NCBI RefSeq assembly: GCF_030733845.1
Contig: NZ_CP132313.1
Coordinates: 124,001 to 188,000, forward strand
DNA length: 64,000 nucleotides
Reading direction: 5' to 3'
Source: Shinella zoogloeoides
GTDB lineage: Bacteria; Pseudomonadota; Alphaproteobacteria; Rhizobiales; Rhizobiaceae
The notes beneath the pieces are model-generated. The model was given only the letters and a program-made list of their open reading frames with translations. It did not search any database and was not told the DNA's origin. Positions 50,561 through 59,157 of this stretch are shown here, one piece after another (the stretch's first letter is position 1; every line of letters begins with the position of its first letter). Position numbers and translations under genes: made by a program.

Positions 50561-51577
50561 TTACTTGGCGGCGACCTTGCCGCAGGTGGTCAGCGCATCG
50601 GCCGGGGTGCAGGTCTCGGTGCCCGTCTGGATGAACGGCTCAAGCTTTTCGCCCTTGGTCAGCTTGTCGAGGGCGATGATGGTCTCGTAGCCCATGTCGT
50701 AGGGACGCTGGCCGATATTGTAGTGGCTGAGGCCTTCGGCGAGCAGCGGAAGCTGCGGACCGAAGTTGTCACCGAAGACCACGACGAGATCCTTCTTGTC
50801 GAGGCGTTCCTTCAGCGGCTCCATCGCCTGCTTGTAGGCCTGCGGCGCATACTGCGCCCAACCGCCCACGGCGACGAAGGCGGAGAGGTCCGGATGGTTG
50901 GTCATGACGTCGCGAACCTGCTGGGCCGCAAGCGCGATATCGTCGTTGTTGTAGACCGGGCAACCGGCCGGCTCGGTCCAACCGTTCTGGCCGGTGAGTG
51001 CTTCCACCGGCTGGTCCTTCGAGGCGCCGGCGAGCGTGTCGCGGATCCCCTGGACGCGGGCCTTCAGGTTTTCAGAGGCCGGCGCACCGGATTGGATGCA
51101 GACCGTGCCGCCTTCCTTCTTGTTCTCCAGAACCTTCTTGGCGAGTTCCACGCCGAAGGAGTAGTTGTCCGTGCCGATATAGGTGGCGCGCAGGCCCGCG
51201 TCTTCGGGCAATACGTCGGTGTCGAAGGTGACGACCGGGATACCCTTGTCGTTCGCCATCTTGAGGATGCGGGCCATCGCCTTCGGGTTGCCGGCGGAAA
51301 TGCCGAGCCCGTCGACCCCGCGGGTGATCATGTCCTGCGCAAGCTGCACCTGCTTGGCTTCGTCATATTCCGTCGGGCCGATATAGGTGCAGGTGACGTC
51401 GCCGAGTTTTTTGGCGGCTTCCTTGCAGCCGGCGTCGATCGGCGGGCTGAAGGCGTTGTTGAGCACCTTGAAGACCAGCGCGAATTCCCGGTCTGCGGCA
51501 TTGGCCGTCGAGGCAAAGGCGCAAAGCGCGATCGCGGCGGACGACAGGCTGAATTTCAGGCTTCCTGACAGCGACAT
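50561..51577 (-). CDS. CUT2-type sugar ABC transporter substrate-binding protein (ribose-binding-like)
   Basis: ATG 51577 with AAGGAGGAG upstream gives 338 residues with signal peptide MSLSGSLKFSLSSAAIALCAFASTANA. The mature fold is a cluster-B periplasmic binding protein (FALVFKVLNNAFSPPIDAGCKEAAKKLG, VDGLGISAGNP, IPVVTFDTDVLPEDAGLRATYIGTDNYSFG). Cys pairs near the C-terminus may form a disulfide. It lies third in the transporter block after the ATPase and permease genes. Confidence 0.92.
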   Translation of the reverse strand: MSLSGSLKFSLSSAAIALCAFASTANAADREFALVFKVLNNAFSPPIDAGCKEAAKKLGDVTCTYIGPTEYDEAKQVQLAQDMITRGVDGLGISAGNPKAMARILKMANDKGIPVVTFDTDVLPEDAGLRATYIGTDNYSFGVELAKKVLENKKEGGTVCIQSGAPASENLKARVQGIRDTLAGASKDQPVEALTGQNGWTEPAGCPVYNNDDIALAAQQVRDVMTNHPDLSAFVAVGGWAQYAPQAYKQAMEPLKERLDKKDLVVVFGDNFGPQLPLLAEGLSHYNIGQRPYDMGYETIIALDKLTKGEKLEPFIQTGTETCTPADALTTCGKVAAK

Positions 51578-51668
51578 GGTATCTCCTCCTTGGTTCGCTG
51601 TTAAAGACATTGCATTTCACGGCGCGGCGGCACTCCTCCCCCGCGCCCTGACTGTGCGGACGCGGCCG

Positions 51669-52673
51669 TCAGCGGCGCAGCGACCGGATGCGTTCGAGAA
51701 GCACCGCAGCGAGAATGAAGCCGCCGACGAACGTGCCCTGCCAGAACGGATTGACGCCTGCGATCAGCAGCGCGTTGCGGATCACCTCGATCAGGATGGA
51801 GCCGATCGCTGCACCCAGTGCCGTGCCGAAACCGCCCGTCAGGGACGCGCCGCCGATGACCGTCGAGGCGATCGTCTGCAATTCGTAGCCCGTGCCGATG
51901 GCGTTCGTGACGGCACCCAGCCAGCCGACGAGGAAAATCGCACTGACGGCGGCCATCAGGCCACTGAAGGCATAGGCGGAGATTTTGATCGCATCGACCG
52001 AGATGCCCGCGAGACGCGCAGCGCTCTCGTTGCCGCCGATCGCGAAGATGTAGCGGCCCCAGCGTGTCATAGTCAGGAGGCAATGCAGCAGGATGACGAA
52101 GACCACGAGCGCATAGACGACATTGGGAATGCCAAGCGTGTAGCCGCCACCGAGCGCCAGGATCGATTCCGTCGCTGTGCCGAACTCGTAAAACACCTGA
52201 TTGTCGCTGACGACGAGCGCAAGGCTGCGTCCGATCGACAGCGTCGCCAGTGTCACGATAAAGGGGGGCAACTTGGCGAGCGTGATGACGGCGCCGTTGA
52301 GCCCGCCGAAAACGAGACCGACGGCAAGCGTTCCGGCGATGCCGACCGGCAAGGGCGCGCCGGCATTCAGCAGGATGCCGAGCGTCACGCCGCTCAACCC
52401 CAGGATCGAACCGACGGAAATATCGATGCCGCCGCTGATCAGCACCGGGGTCATGCCGAGCGCCATCAGGCCGATAAAGCAGGCATTTTGCAGCACGTTC
52501 ATGAGGTTGCCGGACGTGGCGAACTTGCCGGAGATCATAGAGACGGCCAAGCCGAGCACGACGATGGCAATCGCGATCCACATTTCCTGCGTGAGCATCA
52601 GCCGGCGCAGAAGCGATCGGTCGTGGCGCTTCAGGAGGTCGACATTCATGTCGGGGACGTCTTGCTGGGACAT
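51669..52673 (-). CDS. CUT2-type sugar ABC permease (RbsC-like)
   Basis: The 334-residue permease contains the RbsC-type segments ALGMTPVLISGGIDISVGSILGLSGV, LAKLPPFIVTLATLSIGRSLALVVSDNQ, GRYIFAIGGNESAARLAGISVDAIK and STVIGGASLTGGFGTALGAAIGSILIEVI. GGAGGAAACC precedes ATG 52673. The channel is expected to be a homodimer served by the single-domain ATPase just upstream. Confidence 0.92.
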   Translation of the reverse strand: MSQQDVPDMNVDLLKRHDRSLLRRLMLTQEMWIAIAIVVLGLAVSMISGKFATSGNLMNVLQNACFIGLMALGMTPVLISGGIDISVGSILGLSGVTLGILLNAGAPLPVGIAGTLAVGLVFGGLNGAVITLAKLPPFIVTLATLSIGRSLALVVSDNQVFYEFGTATESILALGGGYTLGIPNVVYALVVFVILLHCLLTMTRWGRYIFAIGGNESAARLAGISVDAIKISAYAFSGLMAAVSAIFLVGWLGAVTNAIGTGYELQTIASTVIGGASLTGGFGTALGAAIGSILIEVIRNALLIAGVNPFWQGTFVGGFILAAVLLERIRSLRR

Positions 52674-52687
52674 GGTTTCCTCCCTTC

Positions 52688-53431
52688 TCAGGCGGCCTGG
52701 ATGGCACCGGTGATGAGACCGGTGACCTCCTCCGGGCTGGATTGGTTTATCGGCTTGTCGGCGACCTTGCGGCCGCGCCGCATGACCACGACACGATCGC
52801 AGACGTCGAAGACATCGGGCATGCGGTGACTGATGAGGATGACCGAGAGGCCCTGTTCCTTCATCCGCCGGATCAGCGCCAGCACCTCGGCCACCTGCCG
52901 TACGCTGATGGCGGCGGTCGGCTCGTCCATCAGCACCAGCTTGGAGTTGGAAAGCCGCGTGCGGGCGATCGCCACGGCCTGCCGCTGACCGCCGGACATG
53001 CGATCGACGAGATCGGCCGGCCGCGTCTCCGATTTCAGCTCGCGGAAGATTTCCGCCGAGCGCGTGTTCATCAGCTTCTTGTCGAGCACCCGGAACGGCC
53101 CGACCTGCCGCATCGGCTCGCGGCCTAGGAAGACATTGGCTGCGGCCGTAAGGTTGTTGCAGAGTGCCAGGTCCTGGTAGACGACCTCGATACCGTGCCG
53201 GCGGGCATCGGCAGGGCCCGAGAAACGAACATCCTGATCCTCGAAAACGTAGCGGCCGGAGGTCGGCTGGAAGTTTCCGGCAATGGCTTTCACCAGGGTC
53301 GACTTGCCCGCGCCGTTGTCCCCCATCAAGCCGAGCACTTCGCCGCGGTTGATGTCGATCGACACGCCGTCGAGTGCGCGGATAGCGCCGAACTCCATGA
53401 CAATGTTCTCGAGACTGGCAAGCTTGCTCAT
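52688..53431 (-). CDS. CUT2-type sugar ABC ATP-binding protein, single-domain
   Basis: This 247-residue ATPase shows Walker A GDNGAGKST, signature RMSGGQRQAVAIAR, Walker B LVLMDEPTAAISV and the H-loop ILISHRMPDV. Most RbsA-type proteins are tandem, about 500 residues; this is the half-length FrcA-like type. ATG 53431 with GGAGG upstream is chosen over an upstream in-frame ATG that lies in the palindrome region. First gene of the sugar operon. Confidence 0.92.
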   Translation of the reverse strand: MSKLASLENIVMEFGAIRALDGVSIDINRGEVLGLMGDNGAGKSTLVKAIAGNFQPTSGRYVFEDQDVRFSGPADARRHGIEVVYQDLALCNNLTAAANVFLGREPMRQVGPFRVLDKKLMNTRSAEIFRELKSETRPADLVDRMSGGQRQAVAIARTRLSNSKLVLMDEPTAAISVRQVAEVLALIRRMKEQGLSVILISHRMPDVFDVCDRVVVMRRGRKVADKPINQSSPEEVTGLITGAIQAA

Positions 53432-53460
53432 CCAACCTCCTCCCTGAGCCTGGATAAATA

Positions 53461-53481
53461 TATTTCTTAAAGTAAGAAATA
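53461..53481. promoter_or_regulatory. Palindromic operator candidate of the ROK repressor
   Basis: TATTTCTTA-AAG-TAAGAAATA has perfect 9-base arms and lies 30 bases upstream of the ATPase start codon. AT-rich palindromes of this shape are bound by ROK repressors such as NagC, Mlc and XylR. Confidence 0.65.
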
Positions 53482-53508
53482 GAACACATTTGGCTTTGTC
53501 AACGATGA

Positions 53509-53657
53509 ATGTCTTTTGCATTCCAACAGGGAATTTACGTCAGCAAAGCTGACGTGATGGGTTTAAGGCCCGACTTTCGCGCATTCCTCCCGTGAATACC
53601 AAACGAGAGCCCAAGAATTTCACCCAAAACGAAATGACATTTTTTTACAAAAGACAT
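53509..53657. repeat. Inverted pair of ATGTCTTTTG boxes in divergent region
   Basis: ATGTCTTTTGCA at 53509-53520 and its reverse-complement variant TACAAAAGACAT at 53646-53657 face each other 126 bases apart, one near each divergent promoter. They may be secondary repressor or activator boxes. The rest of 53432-53714 has no gene. Confidence 0.45.
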
Positions 53658-53714
53658 AAATGATTCCAGACATCGGATACGGATCGCAAAAAATGAAAGA
53701 CGGTGAATTTCGAC

Positions 53715-54914
53715 ATGGCGGACCAGACGCTTGCCAAGGAAGTCAACGAGCGCCAGATCCTTCGTTTCCTGCGGCTGTGCGGTTCGGCGAGCCGAGCCGA
53801 TATCGCCCGTCATCTCGAGGTGACACCGGCCTCGGTGACGCGCCTCGTCAACGGGCTCACTCTGCGCGGACTGGTGCGCGAGGTGCAGCCTGAAGCAAAA
53901 ACGCCGGGGACAGCGCGTGATGCCGGGCGGCCGGGCGTCGCGCTCGCGCTCAATCCAAGTGCCGTCTATTTTCTCGGCGTCGAGATCGGCGTCGGCATTT
54001 TGCGCTATGCACTTCTCGATCTGACGGCAAACAGCGTTGCCACGTCCGATGTGCATGTCAGTCGCACGATCACGCCGGAAGAGGTCGTGGATGCGATCGC
54101 CGCGCATGTGGCTATGCTGGAACGCGATCTTCGTTATTCCGGCCGCGTTCAGAGCGTCGGTGTCACGGTGCCTGGCGTGGTCAATCTGGAAGGTTTTGTC
54201 ATCAACCTGCCGATCCTTGGCTGGAAGGGTGTCGATCTCCTGACACCCTTGCAGGCCGCCGTTGGCCGGGCCTGTTTCGTGGAAAACGACGCCGGCGCTG
54301 CAGCGTTCGGTTCCGTCTACACCATGCCCGAACTCCAGACCGGCTGCTCCGTCTTCCTCGTGATAGGCCGGGGGTGTGGCGGAGCGGCGGTGGTGAACGG
54401 CCGGCTCCTGCGCGGGGCGAGCGGCGCCACCGGCGAACTTGGCCACATGCGCATCGCCCGCGATGGCGCCGTTTGCAGCTGCGGACACCGCGGCTGCCTT
54501 GAAAGCCGTGTCGGACTCGACGCGCTGGCGCGATCCTATTGGGGAACGGACAGCCTCGAAGAGAAGCAGTTCGAGGCGCTGTCTGCGGAGGTGGCCGACC
54601 GTTTCAGTTCCGGCGAGCCCGCTGCGGTCGCTTCCGTGACCGATCTTGCGGGATGGCTTTCGCTGGGCATTGTCAGCCTTGCCAACATCTTCAACCCTTC
54701 GACGATCTTCCTCGGCGGCGCGCTAGGCCCAGTTCTCTCCCTCATTATCGATGACCTCCGCCGGGATGTCGCCGCCGGCATCGTTCCCGGTCTGCCGGCG
54801 CCAGAGGTTCGCCTTTTCAGTCTTGAACCCTACGAATGCGCGATCGGCGTTGCTGCCATCGCCCATCAGCGCTGCTTCGATAGCTCTCGTATCGACAAAG
54901 ATATGGCCCGTTGA
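53715..54914 (+). CDS. ROK-family transcriptional repressor (XylR/NagC-like)
   Basis: The 399-residue protein has an N-terminal MarR-like winged helix (NERQILRFLRLCGSASRADIARHLEVTPASVTRLVNGLTLRGLV) and a ROK domain with LGVEIGVGILRYALLDL, ENDAGAAAFG, GELGHMRIARDGAVCSCGHRGCLES (zinc motif). The sugar-site Glu/His are kept, so it probably senses the free sugar. ATG 53715 has GGTGA upstream; GTG 53703 is an alternative. It is divergent from the sugar operon and presumably represses it. Confidence 0.92.
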   Translation: MADQTLAKEVNERQILRFLRLCGSASRADIARHLEVTPASVTRLVNGLTLRGLVREVQPEAKTPGTARDAGRPGVALALNPSAVYFLGVEIGVGILRYALLDLTANSVATSDVHVSRTITPEEVVDAIAAHVAMLERDLRYSGRVQSVGVTVPGVVNLEGFVINLPILGWKGVDLLTPLQAAVGRACFVENDAGAAAFGSVYTMPELQTGCSVFLVIGRGCGGAAVVNGRLLRGASGATGELGHMRIARDGAVCSCGHRGCLESRVGLDALARSYWGTDSLEEKQFEALSAEVADRFSSGEPAAVASVTDLAGWLSLGIVSLANIFNPSTIFLGGALGPVLSLIIDDLRRDVAAGIVPGLPAPEVRLFSLEPYECAIGVAAIAHQRCFDSSRIDKDMAR

Positions 54915-55088
54915 CCGTATTTCCCCATTCTTGATGCGACGAAACGCACAGACAGACGAAAAGATGCAGGCCAAATTCAAATTGTGCGCTACTGCTCCAA
55001 ATGGCACCAAGGTGACATGAGATAAATTCGGCGCTCGTGTCGGATCAGAAGGCATTCCTTCGTCCTTAGCTGACGAAAGGAGACCATC

Positions 55089-55583
55089 ATGCTGACGATG
55101 CCAGAAACTATTGAGTGGGGGCCTAAGAGCTATGTTGCGGTCCGGCTACCGGTGGTTATTCCATTTGGCCAGGAAGTACACCCAGCCTTCGAAGAGCTGT
55201 TCGAGGCGTTCGGGCAAGCCGGCGTTGAACCTGACGGCATCGAATTCATCAAATTCAACGTAGTTGACATGCCACGCCTCGAGATCGAGGTGGGAATGAC
55301 GACGGACGCCACTATCCCTCTATCCGGCCGCTTGGTGAACGGCGTGCTTCCCGCCGGTCGCTATGTAAGCATGACATATACCGGTCCCTACGATGGCCTC
55401 TACGACGCAACGGCTATGCTTGTCGGATGGGCAAAAGAAAAGGGTCTACAGTGGGACGCTCAAAGCACCGAGAATGGAGACGTGTTTGCCTCTCGGCTGG
55501 AGGTTCACGACAACAATCCCTCCATCGAGCCAGATCCCGCGAAATTGGTTACGACCCTGCTGTTCAAACTTGCGGGGTCGTGA
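55089..55583 (+). CDS. GyrI-like / AraC effector-binding-domain protein
   Basis: The 164-residue stand-alone domain has the paired beta-alpha-beta motif of the GyrI/SHS2 superfamily (YVAVRLPVVIPFGQEVHPAFEELFEAFG ... GRLVNGVLPAGRYVSMTYTGPYDGLYDATAMLVGWAKEKGLQW). Members bind small amphipathic ligands or gyrase; no DNA-binding domain is present here. AAAGGAG precedes the ATG. The 174 bases upstream (54915-55088) show no gene. Confidence 0.83.
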   Translation: MLTMPETIEWGPKSYVAVRLPVVIPFGQEVHPAFEELFEAFGQAGVEPDGIEFIKFNVVDMPRLEIEVGMTTDATIPLSGRLVNGVLPAGRYVSMTYTGPYDGLYDATAMLVGWAKEKGLQWDAQSTENGDVFASRLEVHDNNPSIEPDPAKLVTTLLFKLAGS

Positions 55584-55804
55584 TCCGCATCCTTCCATCT
55601 GCCGGGAATTGTTGGGCAAAAGGCTTGACACTCAACAGGTCGATACAGGTCGAAAACGCATCACTCACTAAAGCCCAGTATAGCGACCGGGAAGCGCGCA
55701 ACGTACTCGAACGTTTCTTAACGACAAAAGATCAGTGACGCGATGGAACAACCATTGATACAAAGAGCTTTGCTGGCGCCCTAAACGCCCCTAATCTGAG
55801 AGCT
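55584..55804. other. Intergenic stretch without a gene
   Basis: No coding frame with translation signals or family resemblance is visible on either strand here. Confidence 0.35.
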
Positions 55805-55844
55805 AAAGGCGAGTGTCCCCTCCCCCTTGGACACTCGCCTTTTT
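55805..55844 (+). terminator. Strong 14-bp hairpin terminator
   Basis: AAAGGCGAGTGTCC and GGACACTCGCCTTT are perfect 14-base arms around a 10-base C/T-rich loop, and the plus strand continues into a T5 run. It would end a plus-strand transcript coming from the GyrI-like gene, and also marks where the homocysteine methyltransferase pseudogene loses its 3' end. Confidence 0.75.
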
Positions 55845-56176
55845 GTCCTCGCGGGAGGCGCTTTGCCATTTGAGCACAAAGTGCACCGAACTCCTGCGGG
55901 TCACTGTCGTCAAGCTCTGTGGCTTCGTCCAATTCTGCATGGCTACGGCGCGAGGCATTTGGTCGAACCAAGCCAATCCGGTTGAGCCAGCGTGGCGGTA
56001 GCTGGTCAAGGAAATGGTCGGGATGGGCGCAATTGATCCCGTAGTAACGGGCGTATCCGTCGGTCCCTACTTCAACCTCGCTGAGCGCGGAATCGAGATC
56101 CTCCCGGTCGGCGACCGCCCGTCTGTCTCGACCGTGAACGAGAGTGACCTGCCACCGATTTTTCATCCGGCTGCGA

Positions 56177-57091
56177 TTAGAGCCTCGGCTGTTTTGATAA
56201 GCCAAATGGCGTGGTGGGAGCAACCGGCGGAAACGCGAAGCTTCCACATTGCGTAGCGTTGGAGCCGGTTGCGGCGATGAGCCCGGCATAATCCGCCGGG
56301 GTCTGGTATCCGAGCGATGAGTGCGGCCGGAAATTGTTATAATCGTCGGCCCATTCCGCAATGGCGCTGCGGGCATGATCGAGTCCAAAGAACAGGCTCT
56401 CGTTGAGCAACTCGTCGCGCATCCTGCCGTTGAAACTCTCGACATAGCCGTTTTGCATTGGCCTTCCCGGCGCGATGTAATGCCACTCGACCTTGTGATC
56501 CTTCGACCAGGCCAGGATGGCATTCGAGGTCAGTTCGGTCCCGTTGTCTAAAACAATCATGCCGGGCTTGCCTCGTCGCTCGATAAGCGTCGTCAGTTCC
56601 CTCGCGACACGGCGACCTGATATCGATGTGTCCGGGATCGCCGCCAGGCATTCGCGCGTAACATCGTCGACCACATTGAGGATGCGGAAGCGCCTGCCGC
56701 AGGCGAATTGATCGTGGACGAAATCCAGTGACCAGCGGGCATTCGCCTTTGCTTCGACGAGGATCGGCGTACGCGTGCCAACAGCACGACGCCTGGCTTT
56801 GCGCTTGCGCACGGAAAGACCTTCCTCGCGATAGAGCCGGTAGATGCGGTTGACACCGGAGGCCTCTCCGTCTCGCCGAAGCAGAATAAACAGCCGTCGG
56901 TAGCCGAACCGTCGTCGCTCATTGGCCAGATCGCGCAGCTTCGTTCGCAATTCGACCTCAGTCGGTCGAGAGGATTGATAGCGGATCGTCTTTCGGTCGG
57001 CGGATATGATCTGGCAGGCCCGCCGTTCCGAAAGGCCCATGATGGCCTTCAGGTGCGCGACAGCGTCGCGCTTGGCGGCATGCCCTACCAT
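56177..57091 (-). CDS. IS3-family transposase OrfB (DDE integrase)
   Basis: The 304-residue protein has an HTH_21-type start ([22 protein letters not shown]) and an rve catalytic core with the three acidic residues in [25 protein letters not shown] and [17 protein letters not shown]. The A7 run at 57091-57097 where orfA ends is a typical site for programmed -1 frameshifting to make the OrfAB transposase. Confidence 0.95.
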   Translation of the reverse strand: MVGHAAKRDAVAHLKAIMGLSERRACQIISADRKTIRYQSSRPTEVELRTKLRDLANERRRFGYRRLFILLRRDGEASGVNRIYRLYREEGLSVRKRKARRRAVGTRTPILVEAKANARWSLDFVHDQFACGRRFRILNVVDDVTRECLAAIPDTSISGRRVARELTTLIERRGKPGMIVLDNGTELTSNAILAWSKDHKVEWHYIAPGRPMQNGYVESFNGRMRDELLNESLFFGLDHARSAIAEWADDYNNFRPHSSLGYQTPADYAGLIAATGSNATQCGSFAFPPVAPTTPFGLSKQPRL

Positions 57092-57351
57092 TTTTTTGAA
57101 AGAAGCTCGCGGAGTGCGGCTGTATCCAGCATTTGTTCGGCGAGCAACTTCTTCAGCTTGGCATTCTCGTCTTCAAGCGCCTTCAAACGTTTGGCCTCCG
57201 ACACCTCCATGCCGCCGTATTTGGCTTTCCAGTTGTAAAAGGTCGCCTCGGAAATCCCGTGCTTGCGGCAAAGATCAGCGGCCTTAACGCCCGCCTCCTG
57301 CTCCTTCAGCACCCCAATAATCTGCTCTTCCGTAAATCGCTGCTTCTTCAT
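57085..57351 (-). CDS. IS3-family transposase OrfA
   Basis: The 88-residue helix-turn-helix protein ([47 protein letters not shown]) ends in a leucine-zipper-like helix ([24 protein letters not shown]). It binds the terminal repeats and is fused to OrfB by frameshifting at the overlapping A7 stretch. Confidence 0.95.
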   Translation of the reverse strand: MKKQRFTEEQIIGVLKEQEAGVKAADLCRKHGISEATFYNWKAKYGGMEVSEAKRLKALEDENAKLKKLLAEQMLDTAALRELLSKKW

Positions 57352-58094
57352 AAGTCCGTCCTCGATGGGCCGAACTCTAATCCAATCTGGAGGAAATTCT
57401 CAGGGGCAGGTCAAGAGCGCAAATGGCAGTCCGAGACCGCGCGCGCAGTTGACCACTCCGATAGCCTCCCCGGGATGAGTGATTGTGAACGCTGACGCTA
57501 TGTCCACACCTTCCTCTGCGAAGGTTTCCAGCTGGGCGCTGTGCAGGTGGGCTGCGTCGGCGGGGGACAGAAGTTGCTCGGGTGCATAGCCATCGCCGGC
57601 TGGTCCAAGCACGCCCTCAATCAGGATATGGTCGCGCCAAGAATGAGCGTTTCGCAGATTCCGGGCGAATTGAATAGCACGGCGATATCCCGGATTCCAG
57701 GGTCGTCGAGTCCGAGCTTGGGGCCCCAGCCGCCGTTGGCGCGCCAGGTCGGCGTGCCCAGTACAAAGCTCCGTCCCGCAGCCTCTGCCAAATCGAGATA
57801 AGTATCCACGTAGCGTCGGAGCATTTCGCGTCCATCGGGGCTGTCGAGCAAAACGAAAGAGGCGAACAGCGGCATGTCTGCCCGGGTGTGGAAGTTCAGG
57901 TCGGTTTCCAGGCCCCCATCGCTGATAAACAGATTCGACGACGAAAACAGGCGATCAAGCATGCTCATGATATCCCCCATTCGACTATGCTAATTTAGCC
58001 GACTACGAGGAAGCGGTCGACCGTCGTAGCGATCAGGCCTCAGGACCGGCCACCACCTAGGACACCATTATCGGCGGTTTCGAGATGATCTCCT

Positions 58095-58475
58095 TTGAAT
58101 AACCACATCCCAGATCACACCATCGGCGCTTCGCACGGCAACAAGCGCCCTTGTCAGCGCGGACATGCGCGCACGAAAGCGTCTACGGCCAACCTTTTCG
58201 AAACGCTGACGCAAGGCAAACTTGCCATTGTCCCGGCCCATGTCGCCGAGGAGAAGCGGTTGGATCCGGAAATTCGTCTTTTTCGCACAAGCACGGAGCG
58301 GACCGCCTGGTCGATTGCGGCTCGGCATCTAGCGCGCGGACAGAAGGATCCTGTCAAAATGATCGTTGAAGCGATCGAGCTGGAGCGTGACCGCTGCGTG
58401 GCCTTGCTCCAAGCTTCCGGCAGCGCGGATGCGCAAATCCCTGCCCACCTCATTGATCCGGATTTGGACTGGTAG
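58095..58475 (+). CDS. Hypothetical small protein
   Basis: The 126-residue frame contains a well-balanced C-terminal part (LFETLTQGKLAIVPAHVAEEKRLDPEIRLFRTSTERTAWSIAARHLARGQKDPVKMIVEAIELERDRCVALLQ) that looks like a true helical protein. The only in-frame upstream start is a TTG at 58095 with a TCTCC stretch rather than a purine-rich site, so the real N-terminus is uncertain. No family recognised; it lies in the plasmid-type region. About 110 bases (57981-58094) before it are empty. Confidence 0.45.
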   Translation: MNNHIPDHTIGASHGNKRPCQRGHARTKASTANLFETLTQGKLAIVPAHVAEEKRLDPEIRLFRTSTERTAWSIAARHLARGQKDPVKMIVEAIELERDRCVALLQASGSADAQIPAHLIDPDLDW

Positions 58476-58496
58476 CCTACGGTCCCGCGGGCGTGG

Positions 58497-58715
58497 TCAT
58501 GCTTCGGATCGACGTCCGCGAAAGCTTCGGAGTGGCGGCAACTGCGCGTGAATTTCAGCCAGCGCCTCCAGCCAGGTTTCAAGCTCATCGGGGATCGGCT
58601 CGTTTCCAGTTTCCATGGCCTCAATCCAAGAAAGCTCGCATTGCAACGCCGAGGCGAGATTGATCGGCGTCCAACGGATCAGGATAAGAGATTCAACGAA
58701 GCGGGCGGGAGACAT
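58497..58715 (-). CDS. Small helix-turn-helix-like protein
   Basis: From ATG 58715 the product is about 72 residues (MSPARFVESLILIRWTPINL, then ASALQCELSWIEAMETGNEP). The helix-turn-helix-like spacing resembles small Cro/CI-type proteins common in rhizobial accessory DNA. The ribosome-binding site is weak. Its role is unknown; plasmid control is a guess. Confidence 0.5.
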   Translation of the reverse strand: MSPARFVESLILIRWTPINLASALQCELSWIEAMETGNEPIPDELETWLEALAEIHAQLPPLRSFRGRRSEA

Positions 58716-59157
58716 TCTGGCACCATGGTGACACATTGGCAGCGGCTGTTGGGATGGAAATCAGCCGCGACAGCAGCTTAAGATCATTGGATACGACAGT
58801 CGTCCGCCGATCGCTATGGTACCAATCGTCTCAGACCGTTAGGGAACGGCGAGAGACGATTGAGACAAGCGCATACGCAAAACTAAATGCGCTCACCAAA
58901 CCCTATCGCAGGGATCCAAGAAACTGTAAACGAGGCCACTACGATGGAAACTGTCACGATTGAAAATCGCAGCGATCTCGCACAATGGGCAATAGAGTGA
59001 GCAAAGGCGATAGTTGCAAAGGAAGGGGGCAACCTCTGTCTGGCGGTGCGCGACCAGGTTACGAGCAGAGCGCTGCCGCGGCTAATGCGCTTGGCCAGGC
59101 CATCGTCGACGCCCTGCTGGAGGTTTTCGACGGCTTGACGCAGGAGTGAAGCGGGAC
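58716..59157. other. Decayed coding stretch next to the relaxase gene
   Basis: A plus-strand frame from ATG 58944 reads METVTIENRSDLAQWAIE, then an in-frame TGA, then AKAIVAKEGGNLCLAV. Another frame from ATG 58985 to TGA 59149 gives 54 residues ending ANALGQAIVDALLEVFDGLT. Together they look like one small gene broken by a nonsense codon and a frameshift. The 58716-58940 part shows nothing recognisable. Confidence 0.4.

Larger units (their letters stand above)
56145..57413 (-). mobile_element. Complete IS3-family insertion sequence (IS407-like group), 1269 bp
   Basis: The ends are imperfect inverted repeats starting TGACCTGCC (56145 rightwards: TGACCTGCCACCGATTTTTC; 57413 leftwards on the complement: TGACCTGCCCCTGAGAATTT). 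A 4-base direct repeat AGAG flanks it at 56141-56144 and 57414-57417, the target duplication size expected for the IS407 group. It contains orfA and orfB on the minus strand joined by an A7 slippage site. It looks intact and possibly active. Confidence 0.93.
55855..57968 (-). pseudogene. mmuM: Homocysteine S-methyltransferase gene, frameshifted, IS-interrupted and 3'-truncated
   Basis: The complement from ATG 57968 encodes LFISDGGLETDLNFH ... SFVLGTPTWRANGGWGPKLG, then after a frameshift near 57680 HILIEGVLGPAGDGYAPEQL ... ETFAEEGVDIASAFTITHPGEAIGVV up to GLGLPFAL. An IS element (56145-57413) follows. Removing it and one AGAG copy restores LPFALSFTVETDGR. A second frameshift near 56105 leads to INCAHPDHF, RIGLVRPNASRRSHAELDEATELDD, and then the sequence ends without the GGCC zinc motif. 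The intact enzyme would methylate homocysteine from S-methylmethionine. Confidence 0.85.

Noticed and set aside
58998..59000. In-frame TGA read as possible selenocysteine codon
   Set aside because: The short gene also needs a frameshift to stay open and no SECIS-like hairpin follows; ordinary pseudogene decay is simpler.
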